Origin: an uncultured Pelagibacteraceae bacterium
Lineage (GTDB): Bacteria; Pseudomonadota; Alphaproteobacteria; Pelagibacterales; Pelagibacteraceae
Length of the DNA stretch: 64,000 bases
NCBI GenBank assembly: GCA_902630065.1
Contig: CACOTF010000002.1
Location: 52,169 to 116,168 of the forward strand
Reading direction: 5' to 3'
This document shows, piece by piece, positions 34,806 to 43,643 of the stretch (positions within the stretch are counted from its first letter, which is position 1; each line of letters opens with the position of its first letter). Under the pieces are notes generated by a model. The model was not told the DNA's origin and searched no databases. It saw nothing but the letters and a program-made list of their open reading frames with translations. The position numbers were made by a program, and so were the translations under genes.

Positions 34806-34998
34806 ACTTTTTTTTTATAGTTTCAGTAGGATCATTTTTTATTTTAAAACCATTTTTCTTTAATACTTTAATTAAATTTTCATGAATTTCATCTCTAGAA
34901 GAATTTTTGTCTCCTATTTTTTCAAAGAATAAAAGTTTTTTACCTTTCCTTTTTTTTCTTAATAAAAAGTCTCTTATATTTTGAATTATTATTTTCAT
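34795..34998 (-). CDS. Small hypothetical protein (67 aa)
   Basis: ORF preceded by AAAGGAGAAAATATG Shine-Dalgarno-like sequence. Confidence 0.45.
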   Translation of the reverse strand: MKIIIQNIRDFLLRKKRKGKKLLFFEKIGDKNSSRDEIHENLIKVLKKNGFKIKNDPTETIKKKYEK

Positions 34999-35095
34999 AT
35001 TTTCTCCTTTTGTTTGTAAATTTAGAGAAAGTCATGAAGCTTTTAGTAAAAATTGGATCATTTTTACTTAATTGTTTAAGTGTTATTTTTGCCAT
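34940..35095 (-). CDS. Small hypothetical protein (51 aa, not in the supplied track)
   Basis: MAKITLKQLSKNDPIFTKSFMTFSKFTNKRRKYENNNSKYKRLFIKKKKER; preceded by AAAGGAGAAAACATG; overlaps the 67-aa ORF. Confidence 0.4.
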   Translation of the reverse strand: MAKITLKQLSKNDPIFTKSFMTFSKFTNKRRKYENNNSKYKRLFIKKKKER

Positions 35096-35155
35096 GTTTT
35101 CTCCTTTAGCGTTGTGTTTAAAGTCCCAGCAAGTAGAGTAATTTCTAAATCAGGA

Positions 35156-35620
35156 CTATTTTTCTTTTATATAATAGGGCCTATAAAAAGTACAGAATTC
35201 TTTTGCATAATTCATGCTAGGAGTTATTCCAAGGTCTGTATCTCTCCAAGGACTTTCATCATACAAATCAAATATTCTTATTTCTGGATCGTCAATTCTA
35301 GTGCCACCTCCGAACCAGTATTCTAAAATATTTGCAAAATAAATATTGTGGCCATCAACCATTTCACATTTAGATGCTAAATCAATAAAAGCCCAGACTT
35401 TAGAAATTTCTTTGAATTCATCTTTCTCTGGATCATACTCCCATATAATATGACCGCGTACAAATTGCTCTATATAAATAAATTTACCATTATCTAATTT
35501 ATAAATTTTTTCTATTTCTGCATCTTTATATGGGAGTTTTGTTACTTCTAATATTGCAAATGAGGATTTTGTTAATAGAGAAAAAAATAATACAAAAGTT
35601 GTTAATTTAATTTTTTGCAT
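35156..35620 (-). CDS. Hypothetical secreted protein
   Basis: Signal-peptide-like N-terminus MQKIKLTTFVLFFSLLTKSSFA. Confidence 0.5.
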   Translation of the reverse strand: MQKIKLTTFVLFFSLLTKSSFAILEVTKLPYKDAEIEKIYKLDNGKFIYIEQFVRGHIIWEYDPEKDEFKEISKVWAFIDLASKCEMVDGHNIYFANILEYWFGGGTRIDDPEIRIFDLYDESPWRDTDLGITPSMNYAKEFCTFYRPYYIKEK

Positions 35621-35825
35621 TAAGTTTTTTTATAGTTTTATATTGTAAATAAATAATCCAAAGCAGAATGATTACGAATACAGGATATCCAATTACAAAA
35701 ATAAGAATATTGACAAACTCATAAGTAGTACCAGTCACTTTTGCTAACCAAACAAGAATATCTACACATTGGTAAAAAAGATAATCAATCACTATTAGGA
35801 TTAAACAATAGAATAAAGTGATCAA
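35607..35825 (-). CDS. Small two-TM membrane protein
   Basis: Two hydrophobic segments in 72 aa. Confidence 0.4.
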   Translation of the reverse strand: MITLFYCLILIVIDYLFYQCVDILVWLAKVTGTTYEFVNILIFVIGYPVFVIILLWIIYLQYKTIKKLNAKN

Positions 35826-36009
35826 GAGGGCACAAATTTGTTTAAATTGTGAGATAGATTAATTTTGATATTAATTTAAAGATAATAAATTAATAAGATA
35901 ATAAGATTTTATAAATATTACTTTTTTACTTTAATCTCTATATCTCTTATTTTTTTACAATTTTACCATTTATTGTTCCAAAAAAGAAATGTGGTATTTT
36001 AAATAGAAA

Positions 36010-38610
36010 ATGACAAATTTTTCTGAAACTGAATTAATCCCATTCGCACTTAGGATAATTAAAAATCATAATGATGGGATTAATACAAAAAATCTAATTG
36101 CAAGTTTAAGGCATGATATGCAGCCAAATGGTGAAGATTTGGAAATATTAAAAAATAGGTCTGATGATAAATTTAGTCAAAAAGTTAGAAATCTTAAATC
36201 ACATAGGACTTTAGAAAATGAAGGCTATGCAGATTTTATTGTAGATAAATTTTATATTTCTCAAGCTGGTTTAGATTTCTTAAGTGATTTAAATGAAAAT
36301 GATTTCTTTTCAATATTGAAAAAACAAAAGACTATATTGCCAAGAGAAGAAATATTAGATTTGAAAATAAGTTTGAATTTGGAATTATCTGCAAGAACTA
36401 TAAATAATCTTATTAAAAATGAAATTTTTACTATTAGAGATCTATTAGAATGGGATGAAAAAAAACTTATATCTATACCTGGTTTTGGAAGAAAAAGTTT
36501 AAATGAAATTAATAATTTTTTAGATTATTACAAATTAAAATTTATAGAAAAAAATAATGATGACAATTTAGACATTTACATTAAAGAAAAAAAATTTTTA
36601 GATTTGGAAACTATTTCTATAAATATTTTAACAGAATGGCCTCTATCAGTAAGAACATTTAATGCTTTAAAACAAGAAAATATAATTTTTCTTGGAGATT
36701 TATTGTCTTACAATGAAAATTCTTTACTTAAACTAAAAAATTTTGGCATAAAATCATTAAAAGAAATTCATGAATTATTCCAAAGATTTAACATCGATAA
36801 GGATATATATAATTATGATTTATCTAATTGGGAAAATTTAAGATATCAATTAATAATCAATCAAAAAAAACATAAAATAAATCAAAACAAAAAAAATTTA
36901 ACTGGACTAAATAAATCTATCTTTAAAGACTTTGAAAAATTCAAAGAAAAATTTTATGAAACTGAAAAATTAATAATAAATAAAAATATTGAGCCAACTG
37001 AATTAGAAAAACTAATTTTAGATGACATCGAATTAATTATTTCCCTGCTAACTGATAGAATGGTTATATTTTTTACTGGTAGATATGGTTACAAAGAAAA
37101 TTATAAAACTCTTGATGAGTTGGGGAAAAAATTTAGTGTAACTAGAGAAAGAGTTAGACAGCTTGAGAAAAATTTAAATTTTTCATTGGTAAAACTTGGA
37201 AAAATTGAAAAAAAATCATTAGTTAAGTTTTTTGATAAATATGAGTATGTAAGTTTTCATAAGCTTTTTCCAACATTGGATAAAAACTTTACTGATACCG
37301 CTCGAGGCACAACTGAAATTACTAGAGATAAATTGGTAATATTTATGGAATATTTTTGTGGAGTTGATCAAGAATATTTTAAAACACCCGAAAGAGAACT
37401 TTGGCACTTCGATATAGAAAAACTCTCTGAAATTTTTACAGTTATTCCAAGCGGAATATCTAAAGATAATTTTGTTGAAGTAGTAAAAGAAAATTTTGGA
37501 TACAACAGTTTCGTTTCTAAATCTGCAATTGAATTTATGATTAAAAAAAAACTTATAAAAATACATGAAGAAAAAATTTATCCATTAAAAATGAGAAAAA
37601 ATTTAGAGGTAACTCATATTTTAGTCTCTTATCCCAAAGGATTGCATTGGAGAAAAATTGCAGAAATAGGAAATAAATCATTTACATCAAATAATTGGGA
37701 TTTAAGCAGAATTGTTGGCGACTCATCATTAAATATGATTTCAAATCAAAATATTTATTTATGTGAGAGGGGAACATATAAGCTGTTTAGAAGATGTCCT
37801 GAAATTAAAAATAAAGACGAAATTATAAATTTTTTTATCAAATATCTTAAAGAGAATAATGCTGAACAATCTCCAATGGAACCTGTTTTTAAAGAAATAA
37901 TTAAATTAACCCAATTTAAAGATTTAAATTTTTATGACGCAAGAGCAATTATAAAAAAATTTGGCAACGAAGAAGGATTGTTTCATAAAGGTACCTCAGG
38001 AACAAATACAGTTAGTTTAAATAAAAAAATCAAATTGGTGTCACTTAAAGATAAAATAAGAGAGATTATCTCTAGCACATCAGAAGAGGTAAACCTTAAA
38101 GATATTATAAATAAATTACAGAAAACTAATGAAGATATACCTGTCGATCTTCATTTAGGTGACCTTGTTGACAATATGGAAATATTTAGAATTAGCCCTG
38201 GAACATTTTTAAATTTTGAAGATGGACTAAAACTCTGTGACAAAGATGATGTAAATTTTGTTTTAGATAAATTATTAGATAAATATGAGTTTATAACTAA
38301 TGGTTTTATGAGAGAAAAAATTAATGATGAATTAGGATTTAATTTATCCAATTTCTATTATGACACTCTTTCAAGAATATTAGCAAAAGAAAATAACTGG
38401 TTTTATGGTTCAAATTACTTAAGTAAAAAAAAAGAAAAAGTAATAAGTGTGCAAGAGTATATAAAACAACAATATGATGATAATTTAAGTAAAAATGAGA
38501 ATTATGAAAATATCACAAAAAAAATAGGTATTTCAAAAATGTATTTTGATAATATAGTGTATCAATCAATAAATAATTTTAACACTGATTGGATACACAA
38601 AGATGAATAA
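36010..38610 (+). CDS. Multi-domain DNA-binding/regulatory protein: N-terminal winged-helix-like domain, two alpha-CTD-like HhH domains, sigma-70 region-4-like HTH, C-terminal winged-helix (HARE-HTH-like) modules
   Basis: FSQKVRNLKSHRTLENEGYADF...FYISQAGLDFL; LELSARTINNLIKNEIFTIRDLLEWDEKKLISIPGFGRKSLNEI and LSVRTFNALKQENIIFLGDLLSYNENSLLKLKNFGIKSLKEI; TLDELGKKFSVTRERVRQLEKN; VTHILVSYPKGLHWRKIAEIGNKSF. Confidence 0.65.
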   Translation: MTNFSETELIPFALRIIKNHNDGINTKNLIASLRHDMQPNGEDLEILKNRSDDKFSQKVRNLKSHRTLENEGYADFIVDKFYISQAGLDFLSDLNENDFFSILKKQKTILPREEILDLKISLNLELSARTINNLIKNEIFTIRDLLEWDEKKLISIPGFGRKSLNEINNFLDYYKLKFIEKNNDDNLDIYIKEKKFLDLETISINILTEWPLSVRTFNALKQENIIFLGDLLSYNENSLLKLKNFGIKSLKEIHELFQRFNIDKDIYNYDLSNWENLRYQLIINQKKHKINQNKKNLTGLNKSIFKDFEKFKEKFYETEKLIINKNIEPTELEKLILDDIELIISLLTDRMVIFFTGRYGYKENYKTLDELGKKFSVTRERVRQLEKNLNFSLVKLGKIEKKSLVKFFDKYEYVSFHKLFPTLDKNFTDTARGTTEITRDKLVIFMEYFCGVDQEYFKTPERELWHFDIEKLSEIFTVIPSGISKDNFVEVVKENFGYNSFVSKSAIEFMIKKKLIKIHEEKIYPLKMRKNLEVTHILVSYPKGLHWRKIAEIGNKSFTSNNWDLSRIVGDSSLNMISNQNIYLCERGTYKLFRRCPEIKNKDEIINFFIKYLKENNAEQSPMEPVFKEIIKLTQFKDLNFYDARAIIKKFGNEEGLFHKGTSGTNTVSLNKKIKLVSLKDKIREIISSTSEEVNLKDIINKLQKTNEDIPVDLHLGDLVDNMEIFRISPGTFLNFEDGLKLCDKDDVNFVLDKLLDKYEFITNGFMREKINDELGFNLSNFYYDTLSRILAKENNWFYGSNYLSKKKEKVISVQEYIKQQYDDNLSKNENYENITKKIGISKMYFDNIVYQSINNFNTDWIHKDE

Positions 38611-40144
38611 AGATAGTGTAGATATAAGACCTACAGTAGGTTATTTATCAATTCTCCCTTCGATCTCATATAAACCTTGGTATGCAATAGCGGAGTTTGT
38701 TGATAATTCCCTTCAAAGTTACCTTGATAAAAAAAGCAAGCTAAAAAAAATTCACTCTAGTAATTGGAAATTAAGAATTGGAATTTACATAACTGCTTAT
38801 AAAATAAAAATAATAGACAATGCTGGAGGTATTGCAGAAAAGGATTACTCAAGAGCATTTAGAGCTGCTGCAAGACCTGAAAAAAGAGATGGATTATCAG
38901 AATTTGGAATGGGTATGAAAACAGCAGCTTGCTGGTTTTCTCCTGTATGGGAAGTTAAAAGCAAAGCAATCGGAGAGAGAGTCCAAAAAACTGTAAAATT
39001 TGATATTGAAAAGATCGTTAAAGATGACATTGAAGAACTTGATATAACTGAAGTTTCATCACCAATAAACCATCATGGAACCGAGATTAATTTATATAAA
39101 CTTAGGAGAGGATATAGCGGTTTTAAAAAAAAAATTAAAGAACATTTAGCGTCAATGTATCGATTATATATAAAAAAAAATGAGATAGAAATAAGAGTAA
39201 ATGATGAAAAGCTAGAGTATAGCTTGCCTCCAATTTTAAATGCACCTTACTTTCATGAAGTTGGAGTTGTTAAAAATAATAAAAAATTAAAATGGATTAA
39301 AGATATCAACTTTAAGTATGGAGAATCCAAAAATGTTACTGGTTATGTAGGAATTTTTGATGAGGGTAGATTGGGTTTTGCAAAAACTAAGTATGCAGGT
39401 TTTTCATTATTTAGAAGAAACAGATTGATAGTAGGAGTAGGTGAGGATGAAGGCTATAGACCGTCTGAGATATTTGGAAACAAACAAAGCCATAGACATC
39501 AAAGAATTTTTGGAGAATTACATTTAAATGATCAAGAAGTTTCACATACAAAAGATAGTTTTTTATGGGATGATAAAGAATTGATGGAATTTATTGATAA
39601 ACTAAAAAAAAATACTCAAAAGGGCCCACTCAATATTTATGATCAAGCAAATAATTTCAGACTTGACAGAAGATCTAGAGATATAAAAATTCAAACTTCA
39701 GAAGGTTTGGATGGAGCTATTAAATTAGCACCAACTGCATTAAAAATTCTTCAGAACAACACTATACCAAAGCAAATCCAAACACTTAAAGAAAAACCTA
39801 AACCAAAAGATAAAGAAGTAAGACGAAAACAATTAAAATTTGAAGGTTTTATTTGGAATTTTGAAATAGTCTTAAATTACGATAAAAATGAAAGAGACTG
39901 GATTCAAGTCTATGAAAAAGGAAATAAAACAAAAGATATAACAATTATTGTAGCTATGGGAATGGGCTTTACTCAACAATACTTTGGTACCAAGCCAGAG
40001 GAAGTTGAAGGGATGTTAGCATTAATTGAATATATAGCCCTTGCTGAAATTGTTGAAAAAGATAGAGGCACATCAAAAGCCCATGCAATAAGATTGTCTT
40101 TAAATGAAATAATTAGACAACTGCCTCCAGATTTAGGTTATTAA
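38603..40144 (+). CDS. MORC-like GHKL (Hsp90/MutL-type) ATPase
   Basis: AIAEFVDNSLQSYL, IIDNAGGIAEKD, RDGLSEFGMGMKTAACWFSPVWEV; start overlaps previous ORF. Confidence 0.88.
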   Translation: MNKDSVDIRPTVGYLSILPSISYKPWYAIAEFVDNSLQSYLDKKSKLKKIHSSNWKLRIGIYITAYKIKIIDNAGGIAEKDYSRAFRAAARPEKRDGLSEFGMGMKTAACWFSPVWEVKSKAIGERVQKTVKFDIEKIVKDDIEELDITEVSSPINHHGTEINLYKLRRGYSGFKKKIKEHLASMYRLYIKKNEIEIRVNDEKLEYSLPPILNAPYFHEVGVVKNNKKLKWIKDINFKYGESKNVTGYVGIFDEGRLGFAKTKYAGFSLFRRNRLIVGVGEDEGYRPSEIFGNKQSHRHQRIFGELHLNDQEVSHTKDSFLWDDKELMEFIDKLKKNTQKGPLNIYDQANNFRLDRRSRDIKIQTSEGLDGAIKLAPTALKILQNNTIPKQIQTLKEKPKPKDKEVRRKQLKFEGFIWNFEIVLNYDKNERDWIQVYEKGNKTKDITIIVAMGMGFTQQYFGTKPEEVEGMLALIEYIALAEIVEKDRGTSKAHAIRLSLNEIIRQLPPDLGY

Positions 40145-40145
40145 A

Positions 40146-42683
40146 ATGCAAGAAACAACAGTTTCAATTGACACTAATAATTTTAAAAAATGGGATCCAA
40201 ATCAAGAAGGACAAAGATTTAAAGATTTTTTAAATTTTAAAAAAAAAGATGATGAGTCTTTAGACGAAAATCAGATTTCAGATCAGTCTTCACAAATTCT
40301 TTCATTATGTATGGAACCAACTTTAAATTTAGAAAAATTTCGATCAACAGGTCTTGTTATAGGACAAGTGCAAAGTGGTAAAACTCTATCAATGACTGCT
40401 GTTTCAGCGATGGCGCAAGATAATGGTTTTGGAATTGTTATTGTTATGTCAGGTTCAGTTTCTCCACTTTCAAACCAAACAGCCAGTAGATTAGTTAAGG
40501 ATTTAAAAGGTAGAAAAATAAAAAAAATAATTAATAATCCAAAAAATAACTGGAGCGTGGAGGATACTCAAAAAGTAAATCGATTTATCACAACTTTCAA
40601 TAATCCTTCGATTTCAAAAGAAAGACAAGATACACTTTTGATAGTAACACACAAAAATCCAGCAAAGATAAGAGATTTAACTAAAATTTTTTCAGATCAA
40701 TATAATAATATAAAAAATATTCCTATATTAATAATTGACGATGAGTGTGACCACCATTCGTTAAATGGTAAAGACTATTTGAATGCTGTTGAAAGGCTGA
40801 CTGATAGACAGCGTGAAAGGTACGATGAAATCTACAGAATAAATTTAGGTGACACATGGGATAAACTTAGTGACGAATTTGGAATTGGGATTGATAAATT
40901 AAAACAAATAAATAATTTTACAGGTAATAATGAACCAAAAACAGGAAGTTGGATATTAATAGAAGAAATTGAGACAAAAACTTTTTCTGAAATAGAAAAT
41001 TTAAGAAATACATTTAATTTACATACATATCTTGGTTATACAGCCACACCTCAAGCACTTACTGTTATTGATCAAGTAAACAAATTAAAACCTGATTTTG
41101 TTCATATTTTACCTCCTGGTAATAATTATACAGGTTTAGAAGTATTTTTTCCTCAATCTCAAGACAAGTTTTCACACGAAAATAGCATATATATAAATGA
41201 TCTTGAGGAAAATATTAATGAAATAATTTCAGATAATTATAAACCTGAAAGCTTTACAACAGCATTGCATATTTTTCTTATTGGTGTTGCCGTAGGTATA
41301 ATAAATGGCGAAGATAAAGAAATTAATAAGAATAGATCTATGATAATTCATCCACACAATGAAACAGATGCACATGCAAGATTTGTTAAATATACTAGTG
41401 GGGTAATAGATGAAATTAAAAATGGACTCTCACTTAATCCCTTAGATAACGCCTACAAGTCAATAGTTGATCAATTAAAGAAGTCATATGAAACTCTAAA
41501 GACTAAAAACTCACCAAAAAACATTCCAAAATTTGATGATGATCTTCTTAAAAATATTGAGTATGCGGCGAATGATACTCTATTAGTAGAATTTAACGCT
41601 AGAGAAGGTAAGATCGAAGAAGTTGATTGGGACAATGAATATGCAGTAATCCTTGTAGGCGGTGTCGGTTTAGAAAGAGGGTATACAGTTAAAGGATTAA
41701 CAGTATCTTACTTATCTAGAAGTGCTGGAGGACGACAAAAAGATACTCTGCTTCAAAGAGCCAGATTTTTTGGATATCACCAAAAATATAAAGATTTTGT
41801 GCAAATTTATTTAACAAAAAACATGCAACAGAATTATCAGACCATATCTCAATCTAATAAAAATTTATTCAACTCAATTGAGAATTTCAAAAAAAATAAC
41901 CCAAATGCAAGTTTTAAAGATTGGGTTCCGGAATATATAGCAACAAATACAGCAAATCTAAACCTAACGAGAAAGGGCGTTAAAAGAAGAAACACAATTA
42001 TTAATTATAATTCCAATAATCCTCTTATAAATAGATGTAATCATCTTTTAAGTGATAATGAGTTAAAAAATAATCAAGATATTTACAAAAATTTGTTTCA
42101 CAAAAACATCGACAATCTTGTTCATTTAAAAAACTTCAAGAATTTAAAACCTGAGTATAAAGAATGGGCTTCAAGAAGAAACATTTATTTATCAACGCAA
42201 ATGAATATGAAAGATCTTTATAATTTAATTTCTCAATTAAAATTTCATAGTTCAGAATATAAAGAATTTTTAACCAGTAAAACAAATTTTGAGTTATATG
42301 CTAAAAGTGAGGACGAAAATATTAGTAAAAGAATATGTCCTATATTTTTTATGAATTACAAAAGCGAAAATGAAAAAGATCTCAAAAGAGGTAATTTACC
42401 AAACAGTTTTAAAATTAATCCACATGCTGGAAAAAATACAAATTATGAAAGGTATGATCAACGAACATACAATTTATTTCCTGGCGATAGGTCTATTCAT
42501 CATGATTTTCTAACTGGCGAAGTATTACCAAGTGATGAGAAAAATATAGGAAAAACTTATGCCTCAATTCAAGTTTATAATTTTGACGAGGTAAATTGTA
42601 AAGGTAAAGTAACAAAAAATGTCCCTTATTTTAATATTTATCCAGCTTCTGATCTATGGGTGGATATAACCAGAGTTGAATAA
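40146..42683 (+). CDS. Z1-domain superfamily II helicase/endonuclease-associated protein
   Basis: VIGQVQSGKTLSMTAVSAMAQDNGF (Z1 Walker A), ILIIDDECDHHSLN, GYTATPQA, VGGVGLERGYTVKGLTVSYLSRSAGGRQKDTLLQRARFFGY. Confidence 0.9.
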   Translation: MQETTVSIDTNNFKKWDPNQEGQRFKDFLNFKKKDDESLDENQISDQSSQILSLCMEPTLNLEKFRSTGLVIGQVQSGKTLSMTAVSAMAQDNGFGIVIVMSGSVSPLSNQTASRLVKDLKGRKIKKIINNPKNNWSVEDTQKVNRFITTFNNPSISKERQDTLLIVTHKNPAKIRDLTKIFSDQYNNIKNIPILIIDDECDHHSLNGKDYLNAVERLTDRQRERYDEIYRINLGDTWDKLSDEFGIGIDKLKQINNFTGNNEPKTGSWILIEEIETKTFSEIENLRNTFNLHTYLGYTATPQALTVIDQVNKLKPDFVHILPPGNNYTGLEVFFPQSQDKFSHENSIYINDLEENINEIISDNYKPESFTTALHIFLIGVAVGIINGEDKEINKNRSMIIHPHNETDAHARFVKYTSGVIDEIKNGLSLNPLDNAYKSIVDQLKKSYETLKTKNSPKNIPKFDDDLLKNIEYAANDTLLVEFNAREGKIEEVDWDNEYAVILVGGVGLERGYTVKGLTVSYLSRSAGGRQKDTLLQRARFFGYHQKYKDFVQIYLTKNMQQNYQTISQSNKNLFNSIENFKKNNPNASFKDWVPEYIATNTANLNLTRKGVKRRNTIINYNSNNPLINRCNHLLSDNELKNNQDIYKNLFHKNIDNLVHLKNFKNLKPEYKEWASRRNIYLSTQMNMKDLYNLISQLKFHSSEYKEFLTSKTNFELYAKSEDENISKRICPIFFMNYKSENEKDLKRGNLPNSFKINPHAGKNTNYERYDQRTYNLFPGDRSIHHDFLTGEVLPSDEKNIGKTYASIQVYNFDEVNCKGKVTKNVPYFNIYPASDLWVDITRVE

Positions 42684-43643
42684 ATGTATTACAAATTATT
42701 TAAAGAGTTATCTTCACCAAATACTAATAATGAAAATGAGTTTAAATCATCATTAATTCCAAAGACAAGTCATAGAGTTGCAAAAAATTCAAAGGGTTTA
42801 CCATCAATTCTTATAAATACAATGAAGGATGATAGTTTAGTAAGTAATTATAAGGGAGCAAATATATTATTAAGATTTAAAGAAAATTGTAAAATTCACG
42901 AGGAAAATAAATCAAGTATATTTACAATTTTATCTTGTAGATCAGATGATGACTTAACAATTAAAATGTTTTTGGATATTTGTGAAACTACAATTTCACA
43001 ATTAAATAATGAGCCTAGCGCTAAAGAAATCAAAGAGATTACAAATACAATTATTGATCTTTTTAGAGAATTATCAGATAAAAAAAGAAGTATTATTGGA
43101 TTGTGGGGAGAACTTTTTATTATTTATTCTAGTTCAAACATTGAAAAAGCGTTGCAAGCTTGGCACGAAAACCCAACTGACAAATATGATTTTTATGACA
43201 ATAATGAAGCATTAGAGGTAAAATGTACTACTAGTACCGATAGAATTCATAAATTTAATCATGACCAATTATTAAGTGAGATTGATAAACATTACATTGC
43301 ATCGATTATGGTTTCAGAAAACACAATCGATGGATTAAGTGTTGTTGATTTATTTGAAAATATCAAAAAAAAAAAATTAGCAGTTAATCTTTTAAACAAA
43401 CTTCAGAAAAATTTTTATAGAGTTATTGGTTCTAATCCTAAAGATGATATTAATGAATTTAAATTTGATATTCAGTATTCTAAGAAAAATATAATGTATT
43501 TTCACTTACATGACGTAACATCTTTAATCAATAATGATGATGCTATTACTGAAATTTCATACAAAGTGGATTTATCAAGAAAAAATTGTGTGGACAAATT
43601 AAGTGAAAATAAATTTACTTCTTGCTTGTATTTTCCAAATTAA
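42684..43643 (+). CDS. DUF4420-type PD-(D/E)XK motif protein
   Basis: IIGLWGELFIIY...ALQAWHENPTDKYDFYDNNEALEVKCTTSTDRIHKFNHDQL. Confidence 0.85.
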   Translation: MYYKLFKELSSPNTNNENEFKSSLIPKTSHRVAKNSKGLPSILINTMKDDSLVSNYKGANILLRFKENCKIHEENKSSIFTILSCRSDDDLTIKMFLDICETTISQLNNEPSAKEIKEITNTIIDLFRELSDKKRSIIGLWGELFIIYSSSNIEKALQAWHENPTDKYDFYDNNEALEVKCTTSTDRIHKFNHDQLLSEIDKHYIASIMVSENTIDGLSVVDLFENIKKKKLAVNLLNKLQKNFYRVIGSNPKDDINEFKFDIQYSKKNIMYFHLHDVTSLINNDDAITEISYKVDLSRKNCVDKLSENKFTSCLYFPN

